Positions 31,903-42,900 of a stretch of 64,000 nucleotides of DNA are shown in pieces. The stretch's first letter is position 1. Each line of letters begins with the position of its first letter. Origin of the DNA: Pristionchus mayeri (taxonomy: Eukaryota > Nematoda > Chromadorea > Rhabditida > Neodiplogasteridae); the NCBI GenBank assembly GCA_036245805.1, contig BTRK01000004.1, forward strand, positions 27,017,541-27,081,540, read 5' to 3'. The translations under genes and the position numbers were made by a program. The notes below the pieces were generated by a model. It did not search any database. It was not told where the DNA came from and saw only the letters and a program-made list of their open reading frames with translations.

Positions 31903-32952
31903 CTACCTGAACAACTTGTGGTCGTTTTCATCTCCCTCCTTCTTCTCTTCAGTTCCATTCAACTGGGACATGGCTAATATCTTCTCGGCGAGTGAGTACG
32001 GACGAAGGAAGAGTAAAATGTGAGCGACCACCTCAGAGATCAAAGATCATTTCGGGAGATCATTGATCGATCAACAGTACCTTAATCCAATAGTAGGCAG
32101 CGATGGAACCCTGGAGGGCCGGATCGAGAGTAGTAGAGACGGCATAGCAAGCACTGAATTAGGATAGGGATACTAAATGAATACGGTAAGATCACTGACC
32201 AGTAGATCATCATGAGCTCGTGCTTGGGTTTCTCTTGGGGTGCGAACACGTAAATGAATAGAGTAATTCCGATCTGAAGCAGAGAGAGAGGGAGAGAGAG
32301 AGGAGAGGGCATTCTCTCACTAGAATACAATTGGCGAAGATACGAGCTTGTTCTCCGAATATGAGGTAGATTGAGATGAGACCTCCAATGAGAGCAGCAA
32401 GCTGAAACAATCAATGACCCAATGAGGGAGTACTGTATAACACCCATTTATGGCATTCCAATCAGGATAGAGCGGTCTATTCGAGCAACCCCTTCTCTCC
32501 CTTTTAAGTTCTCAGAGTGTCCATGAGTGAAAGGTGCGACTTTCTCGGACTAGTAACTTCTACTCTCTTATCTCTGCTCTCTCAAATCTTTCCCTTCATA
32601 ATGAGATCGCAGAATAGAGTGAGGGAGGGAGGGAGAAGTCTCTTCCATTCCGATACTTCTTTCTATTCCAGTAGTCATTCCTCCTCATCTTCCTTATTCT
32701 CTTTACCTGTTCAGGATCGAGGCCCGTTGCTTGTGAGGCCTGATCCATTATCTGACCCCATACTCGATTCTGAAAAGGGACCGTTATTGTAAATTCAGAG
32801 GTGATTGAACTAGCGATGTATGCGATGACAGTACCCAAACCTGAGTGAGGTAGGATATCGTATCCCCTCTACAGTATCCAACATACAGTACCCATCGATC
32901 GTACCTTATCGTGAAGGATCTCCTTGACGTGTTCGACAGCTTTCGGGTCCAT
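31903..32952 (-). CDS. REEP5/DP1/YOP1-like ER membrane-shaping protein
   Basis: TB2/DP1/HVA22-family proteins insert hydrophobic hairpins in ER membranes to make tubules. Exons: MDPKAVEHVKEILHDK, NRVWGQIMDQASQATGLDPE, LAALIGGLISIYLIFGEQAR, IGITLFIYVFAPQEKPKHEL, MMIYCACYAVSTTLDPALQG, SIAAYYWIK, VVAHILLFLRPYSLAEKI, and an acidic tail ending NDHKLFR (stop 31903-31905). The pattern LHDKN...TGLDPEQLAALIGGL...YLIFG aligns with the REEP5 N-terminus. The last intron is about 48 bp and contains no CAG or TAG; it must end TGATCTTTGATCTCTGAG. An in-frame upstream ATG exists, but the chosen start matches family length. Confidence 0.85.
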
Positions 32953-33482
32953 TATATCATTCGATGAGTGGAGTGGAAACGAGTTGAAACCACTCCTCAC
33001 AAATAGACAAGTGATAAATGAATGGAGAAGGGAGATCTCGTCCTCTCCTCTCACTCCCACTCAATTGCCTCGTCTATTCAAATGTACTAATATCATTTGC
33101 GAGAGATTCAAAGAATAGAGAGAGCGGCCAGTTTATGAATTCTTCACGTCATTCGTGCTCTTTTGCGTAATCTTTCTTGCAAATATGGTGTGGAGATGTT
33201 TTGAAGTTCGAGATGTGTTGTATTCACGATTGAGACTCGTCATTGAATGGATTAGAGGAATGGATGACGAATCTGTGCCATGAATGCTCCTCATGAACTA
33301 CGATCGCACTTATTTGTCATCTTATCTCACTCATTCGATTATCTTAAACGAATGGCAGATATTCTTTGTAGTGAGTAGTACAAGTAATGATCCCGCCCCC
33401 TCGCCTCCTTTACTTCCCTGTCAGAGATGACCATTCTTCCTTCTTCCACTTACTTATCTCTTCTCATTCTCCATCTCTTCAG
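32953..33482. other. Divergent promoter gap between the REEP5-like gene (-) and globin 2 (+)
   Basis: About 530 bp without a gene. An acceptor-like CTCTTCAG abuts the globin 2 ATG. No repeat or conserved regulatory motif was recognised. Confidence 0.35.
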
Positions 33483-36400
33483 ATGGAACCAATGGAGAAG
33501 ATGAGCGAAGATGATCGTAATCTACTGAGGGAATCGTGGAATTTGATCAAACCGACGATCGACGACACGGCCTACCTCATATTCGAGATGATATTCAGTC
33601 AGAGTCCTGATTGCAAGGCGGTAAGCCTTCCCTCCCCCCTCCCCCTCCACTCGATTCCTCCAGTTGTTCCCCTTCATGCGCATCGTGGACAGCAATGAGA
33701 AGAGATCTCCCGAGATGCAATTCCATGCACTCAGATTTATGCAAGTGAGAGAGGGAAGGGGAAGAACTCTGGTTTCTCCCAACCAGTGGTTAACCAGTGC
33801 AATGGGGCGGAGTTTCGCCCAACCAGTGGTTGACCAGTGCACTGACCAGTGGTTGGCCAGTCCCCGACCGACCACTGGTTGACCAGTATCCCAACCAGTG
33901 GTTGACCAGTGGAGAGACTCAAGCGCACTTCGCGCTGAAATGGTTTTATAGTTATTTCCATCAGCCTTTCCACAAGAAGAATGAGTATTGAATATTGAAA
34001 GTAAAAATTGCAAGGAAATGTTGAAGTTGTCTTCGCTGCATCACACAATAGTTGAAAAAGCTGACCAACTTTGTTCTGGGTCCACCATTAGTGGCACCAT
34101 TATCTCGCAGGGAGCGATCACTATTAGTGGCACTATTAGAAATACAATAAAATATATTACAATATATTAAAAATCATTATGCGTTAAATTCCGTAAATTT
34201 CTGGAGCCGGGAATTTGAAGTAGTACTGTATCCACCAGGGCGAACTGGATTTCGATTCGAGTCGGTGTAATTAGTTGTGGTCAATAATTCTTAAGTGTCG
34301 AGCTTGATTTTTGTCTTGTTTTCATGTCCATAATGTAGCTAATAACATGGAGCACCCGTAGGTTTGGCTGTATTCGTATTTCGTGTTCGAGTTTCTTCAA
34401 TATTAGCATTTTTTCACGCGCGCTATTTAGCTCATTTGTTGCTCTAAATCAGTTTATTTGAATTGGATATTTCAGGCCACATCAAGGCATTTTGGCCCGA
34501 CCAGGCTCGTATCGTGGCCCTCAAGACCAACTGCATCGATTCGACCACTGAACGGAGGTGAGGTAAGCAGCTTTGAATCGCAATGGCTTGGTGGAACTTT
34601 GGTCTTTTACATCGTGGGTGTCTGACTCAATTCCCCGTTTTCCCCAATTTTGTTCCACGGAAATAAAGCTTCACTCTAATCTCGATTGATAAAAAAGTTA
34701 TATTAATGTTAGTGCTATCATTTTTCTTAATTGTTCTCAATATATTTATATTTGCTCATAGTCATTGCGATTTTTTTATATTGCAGGGTTAAAGATGCCG
34801 TCCAGGGCTCAAGGTGGAGTTCTTCATGAGTACATCGTCACCGTACTCAAGCTCCCCACCGAGAAGGAGCCCGTGACTCCCGTCTATAAGGTTGTTGATA
34901 AGTCTTGTGGTTTTTGACCCATTTTATATTTTGTCCTCCATAGTCAATTCGGTTTGACCCGTGAACATTTGGACGTTCACAATTAATGAGGTCTTGCATA
35001 CTATAGTACAATATCCGAGTAATTCACGGTTTTCATTATACAAGGTGCAGATCTTCGCCTCCAACACGGCGATTGCCTAGTTTCGCTTCTGGTGCTTCAT
35101 CTCCATGCTCCATCGTCCGAAGAAGGCAAACGGAGAGATCCTCAAGTGCAAAGAGGTGCGATTTTATATATTTTTGTTTCATGTTGAAGTTGATTATTCG
35201 TAAACCTATTTTGCTAAACGAAGTTATAAATTGTTAATGCTGCTTATCTCAGATCTTCGAGAAGGACAAGGGATCCGTCAAGAACTACGGAATATGGCTC
35301 AAGTACGATTCCCGCACTGGCCACCGCAACATGTACCGTGAGTACCGTGATGTTTATGTCGCCGGAACTTCTATCTATATACTTCATTTAATTTAGTAAT
35401 CTAATGTGAACATAGTGTAAAGTTATCCAAAGGGGGGGAAGCCCTAGCTGGGTTGTTCTCGATGTTTGGCAAAACCTTGTTTCCTTGAATTTAATTAATC
35501 AGTGTATAGTGATAGTTGATAGCCATGCAGCGGCGGGCCTGTGCCCACTGCTTCTGTATATAATCCTGGAACGGTAATTTGAACCTCATACATCATTGTT
35601 GCAGTCCCGCAGAAGGCATCGACACCAACGGGGAAGATGAATAAGAGCGAAAACCGACTGGAGAATAGGCCATTCCCAAGGTATTCTACGACCCCAATGT
35701 GGACGGGGGAAGCTTTTCTCCCCTCTATAATTTTGTTCGAATCAAACTCCCTTTTATTGTTTACTCCTTTCAAAGCACCCCCTTAGAAGATGTTGTCTAA
35801 GTATACATTTCATTATCTAATTACATCGATCTATAGCCTCCTCTTATCCCAACTTTAACGGAAAAACGCCCCCTCCCTCTATTTTTCGTTTTTACATTTC
35901 CGCATTTCTTTAAATTAACCCCCCGAGAGAATTTTTAGAATTGAATATCACGCCTCTCATGAGAGAATCTAGCTGTCCTTGGGAATGGTAAAATAAGTTC
36001 TAGCCGGTTGTGGCCATCCTGAGGCATTTCTGAGCGACCCCTGCAATCTTATGGTGCGCAATTCATTGTGGAGCTCAGTACGTAGGGTTTAATTTCGGCA
36101 TCACTCACTTCAAGAGCTGATATCTTGAACACAGTGATAGATTGAACAAAATTAAGTGACCGAACTCATTTTTCGAGCTCTATCGATCTATCAAAACCAA
36201 TTTCTCTAAAACCCACTGAGTTTTCGACAAATTGGTTTTGATAGATTGATAGAGCTCGAAAAATGAGTTGGGGTCACTTAGAGGTCAATTTATCTCACTG
36301 TTTTCGAGAAATGAGCTCTTGAAGTGAGTGATGCTGAAGTGCGACCCTACCTAGCGAGCTCCAAATGAAGTGTGCACTATAAGATTTCAGGGGTCACATG

Positions 36401-38383
36401 CCTCAGGATGGCCAAAAACGGTTAGAACTCATTTCACGATTTCCCCTTCATTACCACGAATCTAGTTCGATTCTATCGTGAATGCGTGATGTTGCACCAG
36501 TTGATTCCACTTTACAATTGTACAGACAATTTCAACTGCTTCGGTTTTACATGCTATCTCAGTTCAATTGTTATCCTCTTTTGTGCGTAGGATTTTGTAC
36601 TGTTAGCATTGTCAATTTTAAAATATTCTCTTGTTCCATTGATGTTTCTATTTATGGAATAAATGTACTATCTATTGCATACCATATTATGCATGCAAAG
36701 AACGAATGGCTACAGTAATACAGGGCGGGGAGGGGAGAAGGATGAAAGTGGGCGGGGCCAAAACGCCAACCACTGGTTAACCAGTCCCTCAACCAGTAGG
36801 TGGGCAACTCGCCACCCACTGGTCAGGGCACTGGTTAACCAGTGGTTGGGAGAAACCAGAGAAGGATGGGGTTATGGATGAATGCATTGACATTAGAAAT
36901 GGAACATTTCCTTGCCACATTTCTGAACATTCTTGAACAAATATTTATAATTTCAATAATCAATAATAATCTGTAATAACAAAATGTATAATATGGCATA
37001 AAATTATCTACAGGTGATGGAATCAATGGTGAATTCATTGGATCGTCCATCGGCCATTTCTCCCCTACTTGACAATCTAGGAAGAGTACATGGGAGATTG
37101 GCTCTCACGAGGTTACATTATACCCATCTTCAATTGATCTTTGATCTTTGAGGGGATTCAAACCTCATCACTGGGGAGTCTTCATTGAATGTACTCTCTT
37201 CCATTTCAGAAGAGTTCTATCTCAGGTAGGAATCAATTAGCTATTGAAGCAGGCACATTGTGCAGAAGTAGATCTGCTCTTATCAACAAGCGAGGTAACA
37301 GTATATACTTTCGCATTTTCTTTTACTCTTTGGAAATATCGAAATGAGATGGGGATACCGTAAACATCTCGAATGATTCGACTTTGCCTAGAAGATTTTA
37401 ATGGAGGATCTTTTTCTCGTTATTCAAAGAGTAAACGAATGAAAATGTTGAATCATTGCTCGCCACAGATGATGAAATGTGTGAAATGGGTTATATGAAT
37501 ACTGAATTCTGTCAGCAACGACGATTCAGTCAACTGCTACTCCTCGATAAGACGATTATTGCATGGAGGGCACTATTGAGATGCGTCATTAAGAGTATGA
37601 AGGTATCATCCTTCTGCCCTTCTTTGTACGTATCATATTTCCACGCCTTTCCTTCTTCTCTCGTTTCTTCTTCAAAGAAACTCGCTTTTTTCGTTCGAAT
37701 AATCAAGTTTTTGCTCCTTTTTTCTACCTATTTAACTTACATTCATCAGTAGAATGGAGACCGCTAATGATATATTTATATCCTCAAACGATATTTTTTT
37801 ATTGTCTGCTTGACAATTCTCACTATATTTTTCTTCATTTTCTTCTCCTTTCGACCGAGTTCAATTTGCAAATCTGCATATGAGAGGACGATTGAATTTA
37901 CATAAATAGATACATTCTCTTCTACTGAAAATTATTTGGAAAAGCAATAAGCGTGCAGAATATGAATTAACTAAAGCATGAGTGATTAGAAACTAAGTCA
38001 TTTATGCAGCTATAATGTATAACTGGGACCTTGATCACTAGCTCTCATCCCGTCCATTTCAGATTGGATTGAATCGAGATCTGGCGAATCGTGCAATTCA
38101 CAAAGAGAGAGAAGAATCATCGACCCTTCCTTCGATTCCCCTGTCTCTATCTCCTCCCGACCCCTCCTCACTCATTATCTACAGGAAGAAATCTGCCTCT
38201 CTGTCCTTCCTCGATTCAACGATTACTCCATCCTTCCTCGATTCAACGATAACACCAAATGAAAGGATTCATCCACGGGTCTACTCTATTCATTGTGATC
38301 TCATCATTCATTCCAATGATAAACTCTGGTTTCCATCCGATCTCCTCTCCACTCCTCTCCTCTTCTTCCTTATTCTTCATTGA
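33483..38383 (+). CDS. Globin 2 (nematode type) with a 3.3-kb intron holding a transposable element
   Basis: A paralogue of globin 1. The start follows CTCTTCAG directly. Exons: [20 protein letters not shown] with [32 protein letters not shown] then [11 protein letters not shown] (E7 His), [16 protein letters not shown] with [16 protein letters not shown] (F8 His), [37 protein letters not shown] with [14 protein letters not shown], then [15 protein letters not shown] and a long Ser/Pro tail, stop 38381-38383. Intron 2 (33745-37013) contains the TIR element described separately. Intron 3 ends TGATCTTTGATCTTTGAG with no YAG available. Distal His here against Gln in globin 1 suggests different ligand behaviour (inference). 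Confidence 0.86.
34795..35370 (+). pseudogene. eL20 (RPL18A) ribosomal protein gene fragment, intron-containing, captured by the transposon
   Basis: Exon 1 reads [19 protein letters not shown] then [12 protein letters not shown]; exon 2 [11 protein letters not shown], a TAG stop (35078-35080), then [20 protein letters not shown]; exon 3 [33 protein letters not shown], after which homology stops. The family is about 175-180 residues; only the first half is here. Introns with GT...AG ends are retained, so this is a DNA-level copy, not a retrocopy. The in-frame TAG inside the conserved block and the missing C-terminal half show it cannot make eL20. Confidence 0.85.
35980..36455. mobile_element. 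Hairpin MITE nested in the Pack-type element
   Basis: The two arms of about 210 bp are inverted copies meeting at about 36215. Landmarks: TGGCCATCCTGAGGCAT (left) against ATGCCTCAGGATGGCCA (right); GGCATCACTCACTTCAAGAG against CTCTTGAAGTGAGTGATGC; CATTTTTCGAGCTCTATC against GATAGAGCTCGAAAAATG. No coding frame inside. Confidence 0.82.
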
Positions 38384-39938
38384 GATTGCGTGATCCCCTC
38401 TGTTCTTCTCACTTCCTCTCTTCTCCAATTACTCCTCTGTTCCAATTCGTCCCCTTTGTGTCACTCGATTCCATCGTGGGAAGAAGAAAAGGTGTGAACA
38501 GGCTCTTCAATCAATCGATATATGCCCTGAGGGTAGATCAAGATACTCAATCCAGTAGGGGATCTCATCATCCTTTATTCTCCCCATCCTCTCATTTCCC
38601 CATAGTCTCTCACTCTAATCTTCACCGTATCCAAACAGTCAGCCTCTCCTCATATAGTGTTTGCAGTATTCGCAGTGTCTCTCCATCTGAGGTCGTCTCC
38701 CTCCCCTTCCCCCCCCCCTCCCCCCCCCTCCCCTCCCTCCCTCCCCTCCCTCGTCCATCTCCTTACCCTCGGGGTGTTCCCTTGTGTAGAACAGAAGAAG
38801 GGACTAAATCCTATCATTACCTTCACATTTGATGCGTACCTTCTCTACTTCATTTCCTCATCTATGCACAGTCATCACATAATCATCATCATTTCACTTC
38901 TGCACTCAACTCATTTCAGTATTCCAACCAATATTCCTTGATAATTCAATTCTCCTTCACAAATGGAATGGTCGATTCATCCGACTGCCCTACCTTTCCC
39001 TTCTTTCTCTTCATCGTCTCCTTCGATCTCCTCTCCGTAGATGGTTCATAATCTGGTGGTCAATCACTCTTTGCTACACTCCCTCTTGTCCCCTTCTCCT
39101 TCTAGTCCTTCTATAAACTGAGTGTTTCCATTTCGAGAAGGAGATCAGTCCCTTTCTTCCGATCACAGTTCGTTCTCTTCTCTCCATGCCCCTAAACTCC
39201 GTTTCAATTGATGATTCCATTTATGGAAGTACCTAACTTCTTTCTTGATCCCTATGATATCCCACTCTTCGATTACTCATTTCTTCAGTAGTACTAGTAA
39301 TCACTCACTCCGTTCTCTCGTTCCTTCACATCTCTCAATCTCCTTCTCTTCTTATCTCCTTCCCCTCAAATGGATATCCTAATATTTGCCTATGATCCCC
39401 TTGACCGCACCTTTGTCAAGAGTGGAATCAAGTCCACTCTCTTCCATTTCCCTTCTATTTCATGGCTAGAGTTCAAGAGAGACAGTGAGTGATAACAATA
39501 GAGAGGGGGGGACAAGTGATGGTTCTACCACAAATCATCTCCAGTCTAACTTCTTCCATGTTCTCTTTTCTTCCTTTGATCCCTGAGATGAAAACAATCG
39601 TGCCCGTAGAAGAATCAACCACATTTTGTGGATACATCGCATTGAGTAATGGTCTCTCCTCCCAATTCCTTCTTCGTAATTCATCGTATATTATACTCGT
39701 TCGTCATTCATTCATTCCTTTCTCGATACTTGTTCCTCATGCCCTCTCCCCTCTGAATCGATAGGTCTCCCTATCGATTTTCCTCTGATCTACCATTATC
39801 CCTTCCCCGCAGTGTTTATACACGTCTTCTTCCATTGTGAGTACTCTGCGTGTCTCTCTGGGGGGACAAATCTGTCGTCCCTCTCACCTCAGAAGGGGAT
39901 CTCTTCTCCTTTCAGATCCATCCCGTGATGCGATAGTG
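38384..39938 (+). other. Intergenic region before the cadherin gene
   Basis: Pyrimidine-rich on the plus strand. A C-rich tract lies at 38700-38755. A possible small two-exon frame (39369-39648: MDILIFAYDPLDRTFVKSG, then a short basic end HILWIHRIE) has plausible splice sites but no recognisable domain, so it is only noted. No repeat found. Confidence 0.3.
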
Positions 39939-42900
39939 ATGCTCCCTCCCTTCCTCTTCCTTCTCTTCCTTCCCCTCTCGGGATCATTCACTCATCATCA
40001 CATTCTGAGGGATTCCTCTCTCAATCAGCCCTTCTTCTCTCTTTCTCCCTCTCAACTCTCCAATTCCATTGAGGGATCCGTCTCCAACTTTCCTCCTGTC
40101 CTTCAGGTTTACTACTCTCGCACACATTTCGGGGACGATTTAAATTAGTATAAAAATACGTCTCCATTTAGCAGTTTCACAGAAGATAAGAAATAGGGAT
40201 AACTTTATTCAAGTAATAGGTTTGTCTGTATTTAGGTCTCTTCGGCGGTGGGATACTTGGATGAGAATGCAGATATCGGGACTACAGTGCGAGTCTCTCC
40301 TCATCTCCCTTCTGAGAGTCTACAGATTATCGTTTCCGATGGAGATCTCGTTCGTCTTCCTCTTATCTCACCTCTTCCCCTCTCTCCTCTCACCCTCTCC
40401 TCTCTCTCTTCAGAAGGCGGGAATGCCTCCGGCAACGTACCAATACGTCCTCACTGGATTGGGTGCCACCGTCTTCGCAGTGGATCAACGAGGATTCGTC
40501 TATCTCAATGTCAATTCCATCGACTCTGATCCTCCCAATCCACAGACATATCAACTCACGGTAAGAATTCCTCCTCCTTCCGAGTGACCATCTGGATGCA
40601 CTCATTAATGGGAAAGAAGAGAGTATCATCAGAATAGAAGGAAGGGGAAGTTGAGGTGCAAGCCCGCGAGGTGGACACAGTGCCCATTCGTTCCTCTGCC
40701 CCAGTCACTATCACCATCCACATCGTGAGATCATCCCCTTCTCCTTCTCTCTCTCCTCTCTCCTCTTCTTCTCACAGGTGGATGCGAATGACAACTCCCC
40801 TCAGTTCGAGATCCCCATTCTCACTGCTGAGACTGCTGCCAGAGGAGGAATCAGAAGTATTGTGAAGGTGAGAAGAGGAGAGAAGGAGAGAGAGGAGGAG
40901 AGATTCAGGTTGAAGCAACAGATAAAGACGATGGACTATTCGGATCCATCACTTACGCAATCACTCAAGTGAGTAACTACAATATTAGAAGATGCTAGCA
41001 GTTTTCTTATTTCAATGGAGGAATGGATAGTAAACGTTGTTTCATAGTGTTTCGTGATGGGAGTGAGTGGAAGAGAATGGTTTGAGGTGGATGGAGGAAC
41101 TGACACTCATCTCTTCTTCTATGATCAACCCTCACACACTCTGATGACGAAGGAAGACCTCGAACCAGGCAGATCTTACCAGGTATCTCTTCACTTCCAA
41201 TCACTCCCAATTCAATCTCGCAGGTTGTGGTCACTGCCACAGATGGGGGAGGATTGACTGCCCAATCGATAATCATCGTCGTCGTGATGCCTGATCCAGT
41301 AGAGGATACGGTAGTGGACACCTCGAGTCCCGTCTCCTTCTCTTCTCATCAATCGATGGAGGAAGAGACGATACAGACGATAGTGACTGATCTGCCCCAT
41401 TCCTCCTCTCCCAATACTCTCGTCGTCCAATTGGGAGAAGATCTACCGCTCACTGATCTCCATTACTCCATCGAGGGGGGAAACGAGGAAGGACTATTTA
41501 CTATCCATCCTTCTTCGTAAGATTCACTTCATTTAATCCATCCACTGTCTCTCCTTCAGAGGTGCGATTCGCACAGTGGGTTCATTCTCCTCCTCTTCCT
41601 CCTCCCTTTTCTCCCTCCAAGTTGAGACCCGATCGACTGTTCCCAATCAGCATCTCTACTGGACTCTCGTTCAGATATCCATCACAGTCAGTTCCTTCCT
41701 CCCTACTCCCCCTCCCCCCATCCCCTCCACTCCCTCTCTCCTCCCACGAGTGATCTCCTTTCAGCGGCCTCCCAACAGGAACGCTCCTGTCTTCGTGGGA
41801 ACTCAGCCCCTTCGAGTCTCTCTTTCCATCGAGGATCTCTCTCAATTGGAGGCCAATGCGAGAGTTGGATCGATAGGAGTTGTAGACGAGGATGAAGGAG
41901 AGAATGGAGTTGTCGAGATGGGAGTACTCTCTCCTCATGACAGGTAGATGAGAAGAGGGGAGAGAGGGAAGAGGGAGGCATGGCAGACTATTCACCATCG
42001 ATGGACAGGGAATCATCAGAATCAATGGGGAATTCACTGCTGAGCACCTCGGAGAACATCGAATCATGGTAAGGAGAGAGTCCATTCAGTGAATTGATCT
42101 TTGATCTCTGTAGGTCTTCGCTCGAGACGGAGGTTCTCCTCCCAAGGAGAGTCTCGCTTCCATTATAGTCAACATCATCACTTCCTCTAACATTGAAATA
42201 GTCACTGAAGTTCCCACTCAGGTAATGGTACTGTTGAATATAGAAGGAAGGGATAATTGAAGACGTTCTCCTTCTTCACTTTCCCTCCTGAGTCAACGAC
42301 TCCTTCCTACTCCATTCCTACTTCTTCTCAAGGTATTTCCTCCTCCCTCCATTCCCCTCCCTCCCTCTCTCTCCCTCCCCCTCTCTCTCCCTCCCTTCCT
42401 CTTCAGAGTCTTCGTACGAGTCATCGACAGAGAGGGAGAGAGTTGCTCCCGTCTTCTCCCCTCCCTCCATCACAGTTGCCATCGAGGAGAACAAAGCTGA
42501 TCTCCAGATTGCCACTGTTAGATATTCTTATTCGTAGTTACAGTCTAACCCTTATTGATTATCGGATGGTTATTCACTCTTCTTCCATTCCAGGTTGCAG
42601 CAGGATACCCAGATGGAGACGGAGGACCAGTTACTTACATCCTGGTGGAGGGAGACCCGAGCACATTCAAGGTTCTCCCCCTCCCTCCCCCCCCCCCCTC
42701 AGTCCATTCCTCTCTCAGGTTGATTCGTACACGGGAGCAGTCCGATTGGTCCGTCCCTTGGATGCAGAGAGTGGGAAGAGTCTCTCACTCGTTGTATCCA
42801 CCTCAGAGGTACGGTAGACCTTTTATCGACAACTGAATCGATACTTCAGTCCTCCTCCCTTCTCATCAATCCCGTCCTTGCCCACAATGCAACAGTGACT

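Larger units (their letters stand above)
33767..36861. mobile_element. 3.1-kb TIR transposon (Pack-type) carrying a captured host gene piece
   Basis: Both ends are perfect inverted copies of 34 bp: it begins CTCTGGTTTCTCCCAACCAG (33767-33800) and ends with the exact reverse complement (36828-36861). Subterminal blocks repeat the near-palindrome CCAGTGGTTGACCAGTG several times at each end (33801-33915 and 36760-36830). No transposase frame is visible. Inside lie a broken eL20 ribosomal protein gene with its introns (34795-35370) and a nested hairpin element (35980-36455). The flanks do not show an obvious target-site duplication. It sits wholly within globin 2 intron 2. Confidence 0.82.

Noticed and set aside
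34480..34570. A possible second captured gene fragment before the eL20 piece
   Set aside because: A short open stretch between an AG and a GT exists but the peptide matches nothing I recognise, so it is not called.
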